Shown piece after piece: positions 23,640 to 36,027 of a DNA stretch of 64,000 bases (position 1 is the first letter of the stretch; every line of letters starts with the position of its first letter). Under the pieces are notes generated by a model. That model saw only the letters and a list, made by a program, of their open reading frames with translations, made no database searches and had not been told where the DNA came from. The stretch covers positions 43,893,623 to 43,957,622 of the forward strand of contig CM038714.1 in assembly GCA_021613375.1 (NCBI GenBank), read 5' to 3'. The translations under genes and the position numbers were made by a program. This stretch comes from Megaleporinus macrocephalus (Eukaryota > Chordata > Actinopteri > Characiformes > Anostomidae).

Positions 23640-23935
23640 GACTTTGTAGAGCTATCTTCTCTAGCTTTACACCTACAAGGTGGACTACCATGGTGGAGGT
23701 GTCTAATAGAGTGGAGAGTGATCAACTCATATCAGCACAACACAAACTAAACACAACACCACCATGTCAGTGTCAGTGCAGTAGGGAGAATGACCCACCA
23801 ACCAAATAATACCTGCTCTGTGGGGGGACCACTGAAGAAGATGGTGAAGAAGGGAGGCCAAACAAAGTATACAGAGAACTACAGATGGACAGATGGACTA
23901 CAGTGTAGAACTACAAAGAAAATCGTGGTTATTTC
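23640..23935 (+). mobile_element. mariner-type nonautonomous family D, copy 1
   Basis: It shares atcagcacaacacaaactaa, caccaccatgtcagtgtcag, aataatacctgctctgtggg and ggactacagtgtagaactac with the copies at 40102 and 46605. The 3' terminal repeat is missing. Confidence 0.65.
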
Positions 23936-24486
23936 ATAACTTAATTTACAATAAACACAGATTTCTATATATCTATATCAGATATATATATATAATGACT
24001 GAAAACTCTGATTATATGGAATGAACCTGTACTTCAGCCTTTAGTGCAGATTGTCAGACCGAGCTTTTTCTAAGTGCAGATGGCGTGACTGCGGTCTGTC
24101 AAAGGCCCTTCCGAGTGAACGGGCAAAGGTTGTATGTGTGGATGGTTGTGGGGTGCTCCTGTGAGGTGGAAGGCATGTTTCTTTCTTTCTGAACGTTTGC
24201 CTGACGAACGGGAATTGCCTGGCCTGTGAGATTCACTGTGTTCGGCTATCCAAGGTGAAACAGTGAATACATTTCTTCTTCAGTTGAACAGTATTAAATA
24301 CAGTCACCAGTTTTGTTTTGGCTCGATTATGCATTCGCCAGGTTTTTAATTATCTTCTTATTATTTAGGATTGCTGCTAATTGATTTTGTGCTGACTCAT
24401 CATAGTCATGCACAGCCTCCATTTGTACGGAATAATACCAGACATCGAAAACACAATTGGCGCAAGGCCGTGATGACGTCAGGTTT

Positions 24487-25200
24487 AATTTTATATTCTC
24501 AAGTTTCATTCCAAATTCTCAAGTTTCATTTCATATATTCAGACTTTAATTCCAAATTCTCAAGTTTCATTCCATATATTCAGACTTTCATTCCAAATTC
24601 TCAAGTTTCATTTCATATACTCAGACTTTCATTCCAAAATCTAAAGTTTTATTTCATATATTCAGACTTTCATTCCAAATTCTCAAGTTTCATTTCATAT
24701 ATTCAGACTTTCATTCCAAATTCTCAAGTTTCATTCCATATATTCAGACTTTCATTCCAAATTCTCAAGTTTCATTTCATATATTCCGACTTTCATTTCA
24801 TATTCTGAAGTTGTAATCCATATTCTCAAGTTTCATTCCATATATTCAGACTTTCATTCCAAATTCTCAAGTTTCATTTCATATATTCCGACTTTCATTT
24901 CATATTCTGAAGTTGTAATCCATATTCTCAAGTTTCATTCCATATATTTAGACTTTTATTCTATATTCTCAAGTTTCATTCCATATAATTAGACTTTTAT
25001 TCTATATTCTCAAGTTTCATTCCATATATTTAGACATTTATTCTATATTCTCAAGTTTCATTCCATATAATTAGACTTTTATTCTATATTCTCAAGTTTC
25101 ATTCCATATAATTAGACTTTTATTCTATATTCTCAAGTTTCATTCAATATATTCAGACTTTCATTCTATATTCAAGTTTCATTATATATTTAGACTTTTA
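24487..25200 (+). repeat. 41-bp minisatellite, about 17 units
   Basis: The unit is ttctcaagtttcattccata then tattcagactttcattccaaa; unit starts at 24516, 24557 and 24598 give a 41-bp period. Each unit looks like two related halves. From about 24950 the variant agacttttattctata dominates. A 145-codon frame over the first part is an artefact. Confidence 0.9.
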
Positions 25201-26194
25201 TTCCAGTCAATATTCATTTCAGTCATTATATACATATAATGACTGATATTGCCATAATATATGTAATGTATGTAATTCAGGAGTTTTTAATGTGATCTAA
25301 ATTTCCTTTTAATTATATGTTTATTTATCTTCACGCCAAACTCAAATTAAGCAGGTAGCGGTAATGCACCTCAAGCTGCTCTGCCAACCACCTTAAATGT
25401 CAAACAAAAGAAATTAACAGAATTTTTTTTTTCCATTCCAAATGTAGTCAATCATCCAAGATATGGTTTTTTTTTTGATGTCACGGAACACAGCCAGAAG
25501 ACCCCATTACTACCAGTCATCTCTGCTCATCAATAAGAGTCGTTTCTTTTGGCTCCCAAACAGCTTGTCTGCAGTAGCGTTGCCAGGTTCTTTATTGTTT
25601 CCAAATTAGCCAAGTTAGCACTGTAGCAATCATTTGATTTTCAGTCGGGTGAAATTACAAGATAAGCAGATGGGACACTGCAGCAAATCGATCAACCAGC
25701 CGTCAACAAATACAAGCAAGAATTACACGAAACCCACTTCGAACAAAACCAGCCCAGGTTAACACAAGAAGCAGCAGATTTGGAGACAACAAGAAAATGC
25801 AAGATGGGTGGTCCTACATTTGATTGTCCAATTTTTAAAATAAATAGCACCTTCATGGCAGTCGCCTGCCAACATTCACAGTATGAGACTTTCAAAGCCA
25901 GTCAGATCCCTTTACTGTCCACTCTACACTACTTCCTGTCTTGTAACCTGGAATCCTGACGTCGTTGTGGTTTCTTCTACTTTACTGATGAGCAAACGGG
26001 GGTCACACATTACTGGACCTTTCACCAGGAGGGATCTCTATGAGTCTGGACTATCATGAAGACATGACACATTTCCATTTGGGGAGGAACAAGTAAAGAA
26101 TGTGCATGAGATTGTCCTCATGTGGTTGGTGTTGTACCCCTCCCCTGGTTTCCCCTCACCCCGTGTCTTGTCTTTGGCTCAGTCTCTGGCAGCC
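25201..26194. other. intron sequence, no recognised element
   Basis: Nothing beyond short T-rich runs (25424, 25469) was seen. Confidence 0.4.
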
Positions 26195-26403
26195 ACATGA
26201 ACTTTATGCTACAGGATTTGGACTCTCTGACAGCTGCAGATATTCAGCCTGCTTGATATCTGCTAGGCATCTGCTGGGCGTCTGCCAGGCATCAGCAAGA
26301 CTCTCGGACTGGTCTTTGAACAATTCACACATAGCGATTGAGAGACGATGATTTGTCCCTGATCTGGGGCTTGTCTCGGTGGTCTCCAAAAACTGGCACT
26401 GAC
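26195..26403 (+). repeat. segment duplicated at 27384-27598
   Basis: Landmarks atgctacaggatttggactc, attcagcctgcttgatatct, gcgattgagagacgatgatt and tggtctccaaaaactggc occur in the same order in both copies. The second copy fills the loop of the palindrome at 27127-27819. Confidence 0.85.
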
Positions 26404-26704
26404 TGGAAAATCAGGTCTAAAACTGGATAGTGTGAATCGGAATAGCTCAAAAACAATACATCACTAGGGTTTGACATGTGCTACTTTAGTTTTGCGCTGG
26501 AGCTACAAGATGATGAGATGTAGCCTCATGAAGCACTGAAGCTTTCCAGCCTACTGTCCTGAACATGGTTTCTGTCTTAAAGCTTCAAATGCCCACTAGA
26601 GGCCACTAGTGGTCAAAAGGATGCAAAGGGCTGAACACCATGTAAAGCTCATTTAGAGGAAAGTGCTGTGCTTGTTAAATGAATGATAACTAGTGAAAAC
26701 TATA

Positions 26705-26737
<33 letters not shown>
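26705..26737. repeat. (AAT)n microsatellite
   Basis: About eleven AAT units. Confidence 0.9.
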
Positions 26738-26738
<1 letters not shown>

Positions 26739-27126
26739 TAAAATCAAACAACTCTGCAAACTACTTTTTTTAACAGCCTAATTGTGAACTATAAATACGT
26801 TGCCTATAGATAAGACGCCTGCTTTTCCTTCTGTATGATGAAACTCTCATAATATTATTAGTTGCGAGTGTCTGAAAGAAATGTAAGTGGCAGTTTGGAT
26901 AAATAAGTATAAATGTATTTCTATTGAGGGCAGTACTGCAGCACGTCTTTAGATCTTAAAACAAATCTGAAGCCAATAAATGGTCTACATAAATTGTCAA
27001 TAACCACATAATAATTAGCCGGTATAATTAACATACGGAGAAAACAGCTAAATAATCAATAAGAAAGTAATAAACTCGTGTAACTCATGTATTATTGTTT
27101 ACCTTCAGGTTTGGCAGAGACTGTAG

Positions 27127-27819
27127 ACGGACAGCATGTTAATAGTGCTCTAAAGGAAAGCCAATGCATCATAACTAATGCTTAGTTCACACTACACGAC
27201 TCAAGCCTGGTTTTCCAGTCGCTGACTGTTTTTAGTAGATCGCCGACAAAAACCTCTGCTCGGAGTCAAATCCACAATCCCTCGGCGCTCGCTCAGTTGT
27301 GTAGTGTGAACTGCTGAAAGACGCTCGCAGAGTGCTCACCGACTAATCGCAGACGCTCGGCAAATATCTAACAGGTTTTATATAACATGAATTTTATGCT
27401 ACAGGATTTGGACTCTCTGACAGGTCCAGATATTCAGCCTGCTTGATATCTGCTAGGCGTCTGCCAGGCATCAGCGAGACTCTCGGATTACGTTTTTGAA
27501 CAATTCACTCATAGCGATTGAGAGACGATGATTTGTCTCTGATCTGGGGCTTGTCTCAGTGGTCTCCAAAAACTGGCGCTGACTGGAAAAGCCTACAGGT
27601 TTGTAGGCCTTTGTGGGGACATGTGACAGTTCCCCAATAGACTACACGACTGAGCGAGCGCTGAGTGGTCACCGATTTGTCTCTGAGCAGAGGTTTTTGT
27701 CGGTGATCTACTAAAAACAGTCAGCGACTGGAAAACCAGGCTTGAGTCGTGTAGTGTGAACTAGGCATTAGTTGTGATGCATTGGCTTTTCTTTAGAGCA
27801 CTGTTAACAGGGTGTCCGT
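27127..27819. repeat. long palindrome with about 180-bp arms
   Basis: The left arm (27127-27307) and right arm (27641-27819) are inverted complements with few mismatches. Landmarks are cttagttcacactacacgac and tcaagcctggttttccagtc on the left, and gactggaaaaccaggcttga and gtcgtgtagtgtgaactagg on the right. The 333-bp loop holds the duplicate of 26195-26403. Foldback DNA elements look like this; no target duplication was recognised. Confidence 0.85.
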
Positions 27820-29369
27820 TTTTGTATTGCTTGTTTGTTGTTGTATGTTTTGGAAATACCATATGGTCTACGTGTTATTGCTAACAAGGTCCAACAAGAG
27901 TTTAGTTTTCGTGTGTTTTCTGGTGACAGCGATTCCCCAGAGCGTAAATCGTGTGATTCGTGACCCATTGTCGCTGATCAGTCATGTAGTGTCAACGCCA
28001 CAACTGAAAGACTCACGATTACAGCCCAACCAGTCACGGCACAAAGACCTGACCACTCAATGACTCGAAGACTAAAAGCAGGTCTGAGATATGGCAGCCA
28101 ATTTCAGTTGTGAGTATTTCATAAGAATATCCTTTATTTGTGAACAGAGTCTAAAAAATTAGGCATCACTTCCCCTCGTACAGGTGGGTGCAGGATACAA
28201 CATCTACATTGAGGGCGAGAGTGGAACAAATGTTGCCGAGTATTGGTGGGAGTGAACTCCAGTGGGAGCCCCACAAAGACCTTCAAATCCTATGTAGTCT
28301 GCAGTTATGTTTAGATGAGACTACTTAACTCACCTGAACACATGATGCTAACTGCTGAGGTTTGAGCTTGATTTTGTCAGCCAGCTAGGCCTCGTAGCTC
28401 CAGTGCAAACCCAAAGGGGCGTGCCTCGGCCCCCGACTTCATTTAAGGTAAACTGTAAATAAGATTTAGCTTAATTTAATACTTTTTCTACTGGGGAACT
28501 GTCCCCACAAAGGCAAAATATTCCAATTTTCTCCATATTTGGTCCCAACAAGTAGCCAAATACTCTCTCCAAAACACTCTCTCTCACACACAGAGGCATC
28601 AGGCCCTTTATTGCTGACGATGTTAAAGCCAAGGGCAATTTCCAACAATGGACGAGCCGATCCAATATTGATTCTCATATATCCCTTTATTCAATTCGTG
28701 TTTCTGCTTCCCTCAAGGCAAATAACTACACGTGTGTCTACGCCTGTGTGCCCGCGTACACGCCAGCTTAAAACCGAAGCGGTGGTTTTTTCCATTAATA
28801 GGTTTTTACAAAACGACTTTCCAAGGTCCATGAATTCTGATAAGCAAAGCCTGCATATTCAGAAGCTGCCGTGTAGTACGAAGCTTAATGAACTCCATCC
28901 TTAATACAAATCCAGTGTTTTACTTTATTAATACAGACTTTCCGTTGACCTTGGCAGAGAACGAGTCCATTTTAATATCTACTGCCACACACTCAGTTTA
29001 ATTACAGGCAAAGACATTTCATTTCATCTCTGAGGCTTTCTTCATGAAAGCTGAAACGTGAGGCTTAATACATGACAAAAAGAAAAAAGACAGATTCTCA
29101 TTAGACTTGGCAGATATAGATACTTCAGGAATGACTAGAGAGTGCTGTGTCCATTCAAATTCAACTCAAAGCGTAGTTGAAGCATAGACAGGCAACATAT
29201 TCCAAGTTTTTTAATAGATTTTTAATTGCCTTGGGAATCACAGTTACTTTTATAATATGAAATATCGTAATACATATATGATTATATTATGTTATTATAT
29301 TTTAAAACTAGATGTGAGACCTATTATGCTTATTTGTAACGTATATAACTGTATTTTTGATGGTCTGCT
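27820..29369. other. intron sequence; further palindrome-like debris then unassigned
   Basis: 27955-28085 has motifs reminiscent of the 27.1-kb palindrome (tgtcgctgatcagtcatgtagtg, ctgaccactcaatgactcg). A 121-codon plus frame at 28539-28904 has no recognisable homology. No exon was called. Confidence 0.4.
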
Positions 29370-30190
29370 AGAACAGATGCTTCAGTTTGGATTACGGTGA
29401 CGTGATCTACAGACATACATCTGCAGCCACATTAAAACCATTAGACTCTATATATCATTCAGCTTTAAGGTTGGCTGGTCTTCTCTTGATGTGCATTAAG
29501 AAAACTTTGGTTTCTTTTAATTTTTAAAGCACTTTCTGGCCGTATGCCATCGTATATGACAACAATGTTCACTGAGAATAGTACAAATTGCAGAACTCGC
29601 TCCAGTGATTGGATCACCCTTCAGGTTCCTAGAGCTTTTACTGAACTGGGAAAATGTGATTTTAGCTACAGTGCACCAGCAAACTGGAACTCACTGCAGG
29701 AAACACTAAAGCTCAGCTCGCTGGTGATACTGGGTCATTTTAAACTCTTAATTTTTAACCACCACAGCACGACCTGTCAATGTTTTATTTCATTTTAGTA
29801 AACAGTTTTATGATTTTGATTTTCAGTCTTTATTTATTTATTTATTATTCCTTTATCTTAATTATTATTATTATTGTTGTATTATTATTTCTTTTACTAT
29901 TTTATGTTTTACTTCCATATTTAGATCTACTTTTATTGACTTCTTTTTTACTTTTGTCTTCTTCTGGGTTTTAGTTTCCTATTTAGTTTTTATTTGTTTT
30001 TCTTTTACGATTTATCTTATTTAATTTAGTCTCTGTTCTTATTGTTTCTTTTACATTTCAAGTGCTCATTAAAATGTATTTAAATTTATTTTCCATCCCT
30101 TTTTGTTTAGCATTTTTAATGCTCAGCAACATGAGGGTCACCCTCAGTGTACTCCCGAGTGAAATTAAAGGTTTATTGATTTTTAAAACT
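29370..30190 (+). pseudogene. LINE reverse-transcriptase 3' relic
   Basis: Translation from about 29374 gives LDYGDVIYRHTSAATLKPLD then SIYHSALRLAG, a pattern typical of the thumb/C-terminal part of fish non-LTR retrotransposon polymerases. After a deletion and frame change, 29544-29798 gives NCRTRSSDWITLQVPRAFTE followed by LGKCDFSYSAPANWNSLQET, also typical of those C-termini. A T-rich region and an aaattaaaggtttattgat tail follow. The precise clade is not determined, and the element is 5'-truncated and broken. Confidence 0.75.
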
Positions 30191-30767
30191 GTATTTCATC
30201 TTTATTGACTTGGCCAGCTCACCCTCTGCTCTGACTGGTCAACCACTAGATCAGTTCCACCCCTACACGACCTCCAGTAGGTGCTGTGTAAGAGCGAGCC
30301 AATCCTACCAGTAGGCGGGCAATAAGGACTGTGTTACAGTATGACATCATCTTGTAGCAGTTAAAAAAGCTGGATAAAAGGAGTTTCAAGCAGCTGAGAA
30401 AAGTGGTTTCTGTGGGAGAGAGTTTCTCCTTTTAGCGTGTTCCTTCGTCTTCATAACTTTACAGATAATTTTCATGCCCAAGAAGCTACACTGATGAAAA
30501 GGGAAACCCAAAAAGCATAATGATATGATACTACTCCACTGTGACTTTTAACAAAATTATGATCAATGTTTATTTTGACAATACTGTGGCTACGACCATA
30601 ATAATTACTTTATTACTAAACTTGAAGCACTTTCAAATTCAAAGACTAGTAGGAAGAAACGAAAAACAATTCCAGAACCAGTGGTTAAGAGTTCCAGTAC
30701 TCAATACCCAGGGCAAAATAAATTGAGACTATAAAACTTCAATGATTTTATATTACTTACAGCCAAG
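30191..30767. other. unclassified repeat-like region before the foldback
   Basis: 30200-30510 has a promoter-like composition (gcgagccaatcc, ggcgggcaa) and reads like a dispersed teleost repeat, but I could not find a second copy in this window. Confidence 0.35.
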
Positions 30768-31695
30768 ACAAGATGCTTGAGGAAGCGTCTGTCCAGTACC
30801 CACATGTTCTGGAGCCTGTTTACCTTGGAGCCTGAGACTTATGGCCTCTAATGGGGAGAAGTAAGGCTACAAAGTGCTGCAGATGGTAACTGCTCAACAT
30901 TTAAACAGGCATAACTTTAGGAAGACATCAGAAGTGGTGCCATAAAGATAGATAGTTGGTATAGTGTGGTGGGTTACACTCCTGCCCACTATGCTGTAGA
31001 CTGGGGTTCACCTCCCTACATGGCCAACCACCCAACACTACACCAATAAGAGTCATTGGTCAAGACTCCTAGCATTACCTTTGCCTACCTGTGTAAACGA
31101 AAACTGTAGGTTGCTCTGGATAAGAGCGTCTACCAAATGCTAAAACTGTGTTGTACTTTCCTACCATATTTAGATTCCCTCCCCCGCTCCTCAGTCCTCT
31201 GTCTCACACTATCAAGTTCACTGTTTCTCCTTTGCAGTCCTTCTAATGCTATTTGACTTGGCAATCCACGTCACCTGTCCTGTTGACTCAGCCTTTTCAG
31301 CAAACCTATCTACCCAGTAAGGCAGTCAAATGTGTGTTTTTTCCAACTTCCTTCATGTCATTTCCTCTTTTCTGAAGTCTGCTGCTGCTGTTTGTCTTCT
31401 TTTAGATAAGCCATGTAATGTAGTCTTACTGTTGAGGCAAGGCCTATCAGTTCCATGGTTTTGTTCACTATGACCAACATTAATGTCCTGTGCTACCAAA
31501 CCTCAAGTTCCTTATCTTAACTATCCACTCTGTCACCACTCCACTCTTCGCTTCCATGGCATCACCTAATATGTTTAACATCCTAACACTTTATCTTGGA
31601 ACTGCTCCCCATTAGAGGCCATAAGTCTCAGGCTCCAAGGTAAACAGGCTCCAGAACATGTGGGTACTGGACAGACGCTTCCTCAAGCATCTTGT
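30768..31695. mobile_element. foldback element with identical 91-bp inverted arms
   Basis: The left arm 30768-30858 and right arm 31605-31695 are exact reverse complements over 91 bases by eye (landmarks aagatgcttgaggaagcgtc, cagtacccacatgttctgga, tggcctctaatggggag). The 746-bp loop contains a SINE at 30955-31148. I saw no target-site duplication and no coding frame. Confidence 0.8.
30955..31148 (+). mobile_element. tRNA-derived SINE in the foldback loop
   Basis: It has an A-box-like tggtatagtgtggtgggtta start, a B-box-like GGGGTTCACC, and the tail GCTCTGGATAAGAGCGTCTA followed by ccaaatgc. It is related to the minus copy at 2460-2640. Confidence 0.7.
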
Positions 31696-31921
31696 TCACT
31701 GCAAAATGAATACCTTGACAAGCAAAACAATCTTATATCTAGTTTATATATCTTGTATCTGTGATTTTAAGATTGTAAGATTGTTTCTGTTATGTTGTAT
31801 AAGTGATGTTAGTAAGCCAAAGTATCTTACATAGCTTGCATATTTACAAATATGCTTGAAACAGAAGCCACATTATCTGCCAATACAATACTAAAACCAT
31901 TAGGATATAAGGTATTTCAAC

Positions 31922-32287
31922 TAGATGTGTATTGGCAAGAACCTGGCGATACGATTCGTATCGTGATACAGCGGTCACAATTCAATATATCACAATATAT
32001 TGCGATACTGCAAGTGATATATTGCGATTTTTTTTTAATCCTACTATTAAAACACACCACTGTATAAACAGGTTTGTCAATGATTACAATAGCATTGCGA
32101 CCTTGTGCTGCTTTTTAATGTTGGAGTGGAGCTGAAAATGGATTAAAGCACCGCCATCTAGTGGTCAGAGGTTTAAACACAACACACAATGATTCACTGT
32201 CTACCAGGAATATACTGTGTTTTTGAGAATCGATACAGTATCGCTAAAAATAATATCCCGATATTCAATTATTTTCTTACACCCCTA
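31922..32287 (+). mobile_element. hAT MITE family A, copy 3
   Basis: It starts near TAGATGTGTATTGGCAAGAA (terminus altered) and ends CTTACACCCCTA. ACTAGAT lies at both junctions, so a degenerate target duplication is possible but overlaps the damaged end. The CTCF-like core CGCCATCTAGTGG is intact at 32152-32164. Confidence 0.82.
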
Positions 32288-32399
32288 CTAGATATATGAG
32301 TAATTTACTTGCACTAAAGCTCCAGCTCTCACCGTTCACGTACACTCTCGCTTTGGGACCATGCAACAAAACTAACATCAGCTTCTTTTTTTTTTTTTT

Positions 32400-32645
32400 T
32401 AGACAAGCTCGGAACGTATAGGGGTGGAGTGTACAGGGGAGCCGGAACTGCTCTTGCAGTAGAACAGTCACAACAGAGTGGGCAAGCTGACCAATCAGAT
32501 TACAGTGGGCTCATCGGGAGGCAGGGTTTAAAGACACAGGAGCATTTACAAGCTCTAGCATTTCAGTTGACCAGTCAGAACAGAGCAATCAAACTGACTA
32601 ATCGCATCACAGTGGGCTCATGGGGAGGTGGGGCTTAAAGACACA
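32400..32645 (+). repeat. repeat with duplicated CCAAT-like blocks
   Basis: Two tandem blocks (about 32488-32545 and 32568-32645) share tgacca.tcaga, cagtgggctcat.gggagg and ttaaagacacaggagc. A third lies at 35205-35335. The gaccaatcag motif matches an NF-Y/CCAAT box. It probably belongs to a TE promoter. Confidence 0.6.
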
Positions 32646-32936
32646 GGAGCTTAGATGTATAAGAAAAAATATTGTGGGAAAAACTGAAGCACTCCAAAAA
32701 TAAGAAGGAGCGGTGAGAACCTGTCTTCAGCGTCTGGAATATCTGAATTGTAGATTTAGGAATAACTTCACTCTCAAGTGAAACCACTATTTTGCAATAT
32801 GAATAAAAGTGAAGTCTCTCTGCTGCTTATAGTGAACCTTGTTGTGCTGTCTGACACATCATGTCTAAAACCATTATCAGTGTGTTATCATCCAAATCAC
32901 AAACCATACAAATAAAAGGTTAAAACTAGAGATGGA

Positions 32937-33431
32937 AGGATCGATCGGCCATGTATCGGCATTGAATGATTTTTAATCAAAATATGTGATTGGTGATCGA
33001 CTGATTTTCCACCAATTTAGCCGATCCCGAGAGCCGATCAATGGCGTTAATGAGCCTAATTTCTGTTTTTCCAGTTTATAGTTCTAGATAAACAGCTCTT
33101 TTCGGTTGTAGAAGACGTGGAATTGTGCCACTTACTATTCCACCTGGATCCACCCTATGCGGTTCCTAGTAGGAAACCTCTTCTTCTGGAGCTGTATCAA
33201 GCGGTTAACGCCCACATAGACCAACTTCAAATTTTGTTAAAAATATTATGCTGTTTCACATTAGCTGGTTAAAAAACAGTTTAGAACATGTTTCATGACT
33301 TGCTTGTGCTAATAACTACATGTAGCCCTGCCGTGGCATATAGCCCCGCCCTCGATCTGTATCGGCTATCAGCTGATCACTTTGAAAGGCGATCGGCATC
33401 GGCCTCAAACACGCTAATTGGTCCATCTCTA
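32937..33431 (+). mobile_element. hAT MITE family B, copy 2
   Basis: Ends are TAGAGATGGAAGGATCGATC and, inverted, TAGAGATGGACCAATTAG. The flanks GTTAAAAC (32929-32936) and GTCAAAAC (33432-33439) are an 8-bp duplication with one mismatch. The element is 495 bp and noncoding. Confidence 0.85.
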
Positions 33432-33908
33432 GTCAAAACAGAAGTTAGGACAGTGTTTAGGTATTTTGTCTAGTCAGGATGTGTCTGCAATACTGTTTTC
33501 TAACCTGGAGTTAGGAAAGAGTGCGAAATTAGGAACTGTGTTATTCCAACTAGAGTCATCATGATATCTAAAAAGATTGCAGAGTTAGGATCTTCCTGTA
33601 ATACTAGTCCTGTTTTGGGAAATTTAAACATCTTGCAAACTAGTGTCACAAGTTCTGTAACCATTATATATCATAATGTAAAACACAAACTTTTTTTTGC
33701 ATCCTTATTCTTCCCATGACCCTCATATTTAATATCTCGTTCTCTGGGTTTATCTTGAACAGTCTTTTAGATTGTAGTAAAGACTAAATATCACAAAATA
33801 GAACTTCCGCTAACGAAAATCAATACAGTTACATGGGAGGAGACCAGAGAGATAATAAGAAGTTAGAATTGGACAACACTGTCTCATCCAAGGTTAATAA
33901 CACAGTGG

Positions 33909-34109
33909 GTGGATTATATGAGAGGGCGGTCTGAGGTTACCTACGGCGGTGTTTTTAATTATTTTGTACTCTCAGAAGGTGTAGATGGTTCGGCAATGAA
34001 AAACTATACTAGTACTGAAGCGTATCAGTACCTGCACAGTGGGAAGGTGGGTCGTGTACTCCTACATAAAGACGGTGAGTCTATATTTCTGAAAGTGCAA
34101 CAAAACTAA
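33909..34109 (+). pseudogene. TE-derived coding segment, left arm
   Basis: The frame reads MDYMRGRSEVTYGGVFNYFV, then contains SAMKNYTSTEAYQYLHSGKV and GRVLLHKDGESIFLK. It resembles N-terminal parts of fish transposon-associated proteins that carry a SWIM zinc finger and a YqaJ-type nuclease region further on. That family link is from memory of the pattern and is tentative. No downstream domains are present. Confidence 0.45.
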
Positions 34110-35204
34110 CACCAGCTTCTATCAATGCTCAGAAACCAATTTCATCAGTTTTCCCGAAGTTTCCTTAATAACCTGTGGCTTAATATGTTGTTGCATTAGA
34201 CCTCTCACCAAGCAATGCACAACCTCGCACTAAAACAGTGTCGTTGGTGCATCTGTGCGGTACACGGCTATAAAAGGAGCTACTTTAATGCCTGTAAAGG
34301 TTTATGTGATGGATCTTTAGTCCTTGCTTTCAACTCCTTTTAACATATTTTCCCAAGATAGGTCTTCACATTAGGCACAATTTACAAAGTGCTTTAATTT
34401 TTCTTTGTGTTAACTTTGGGTCTGATTTTGGTATTAATTATTAATATATCTTAGACAGAAGTTTTCTTATAGATGCTATGTTAATAAAATCAGAGATTGT
34501 AGAAGGTAAATCTCCAAATCTCTTTCAAACACGGGAACATACTCCAACCATCCATGATGATAATAAACTGAAAGGGCACCTAAGACTCCACATGCTGTGG
34601 AACGGTCTCTCCGTGCAAGCTGCATAGCAGGGATCATATTACAGAACCTTTATATCACTATAAATCCGTATCACATAAACAAACCTCATCTTAATATAGG
34701 AACCATCTCATCTTCCAGAATCTTACACTATTTAAAATCTGAAACTGAACTACCCAGTCGAGACTGACAGTCTTGCTTATTCGCTACGGCCGCTGTGATA
34801 TTTTATTAGACGAGTATTCAGTATTAAAGGGAGCTTTGATGCTTTTCCATTAAATTCCCCTTTTCAGTTAGTGTGGTATGTAGCTTTTGTGCATGTAAAC
34901 AGGCTGCAAGGTTACAAAGCTTACCAAGTGCAGGCCAGCAGGAGAAACTCTCTCTTAACATCAAAAGATGCCTCATTTGATAAACCATACAAATCATTTT
35001 CGCATTGCTTTCCAGCAGCACTTTGCTTTAGAAGGCCTCATCTAATGTTCAGCAGTTTTCAGTTATCAGTTTTGCCCAGTGCTGTTCCAGTCTAGCTTGT
35101 GAAGGTGGATTGGGTCTAAGCACTTGTTCTAGATGACTGTCAGGATCAGACTGTGGCTCAATCTGACTTGTCAGAACTGTTGATGTTTACAGCTGCACAG
35201 GCGA
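34110..35204. other. foldback interior, unassigned
   Basis: No recognised domain, exon or sub-repeat was seen in this part of the loop. Confidence 0.35.
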
Positions 35205-35832
35205 TGCATATAGGGGTGGAATGTATAGGGCCGGAACTACTCTTGCAGTTGGCCAGTCACAGCAGAGCGGGAGGCTGACCAATCAGATTGCAGTGGGCTC
35301 TTTAGGCAGGGCTTAAAGACACAGGAGCTTTCCGTGCTGTGGCTCTGAGAGGACGAATCAAGAGGAATTCAGTCTCTAGGTGCCTCCGAAATCTCCTACT
35401 TGTCTACTGCTCAGTAGGCGGAATCAGTAGGCGAGCACGGCTAGTATGTCCAAATACTCAATAGTCATCGAGTAGTAGGTGAACGGTATCCGGATGACCT
35501 CCTGAATCGTCAATCATTTTTAACTATACGCTTGCAGCACACTGCGCTACCCCATGATTATCCCATGACCTGGAGCCGTCGATGAATTCAAAGCGGAGGA
35601 AAAACCTGTGAAAAGCTCTTGCTCTTACCATTCTGTGGAGGAGAACCAGCACCAGAGCATCCTTATCCAGAGAAATGTCTCGCTTATGAAGCTCAGAGGA
35701 AGCAGACGCGTCGGGTGCTTGTGAGTCTATCAGTAAAGTAACTGTTTTCTGATCAGTGTCCACCGCGCAAGGCTATCTGGACTGTAACTAACACCCACGC
35801 AGAGTTGCTCGGGCAGCTGGCTTGACTTGGGT

Positions 35833-36027
35833 TTAACCAGCTTTCAGAAATATAAACTCATCGTCTGTGTTCAGGAGTACACGTCCCACCTTCCCACTAT
35901 GCAGGTACTGATACACTTCTCTACTAGTATAGTTTTTCATTGCCGAACCATCTACACCTTCCGAGAGTACAGAGTAATTAAAAACATTGCCGTAGGTAAC
36001 CTCAGACCACCTTCTCATATAATCCAC
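35833..36027 (-). pseudogene. TE-derived coding segment, right arm
   Basis: This is the inverted relative of 33909-34109: MDYMRRWSEVTYGNVFNYSV with GSAMKNYTSREVYQYLHSGK further in. Most differences between the arms keep the frame open, which hints that the segment was coding in a recent ancestor. Confidence 0.45.

Noticed and set aside
24371..24808. A 145-codon plus-strand frame
   Set aside because: It mostly covers the 41-bp tandem array.
31068..31148. A functional tRNA gene
   Set aside because: Only degenerate A- and B-box-like motifs are present, with no cloverleaf; the GGATAAGAGCGTCT tail marks it as a SINE.
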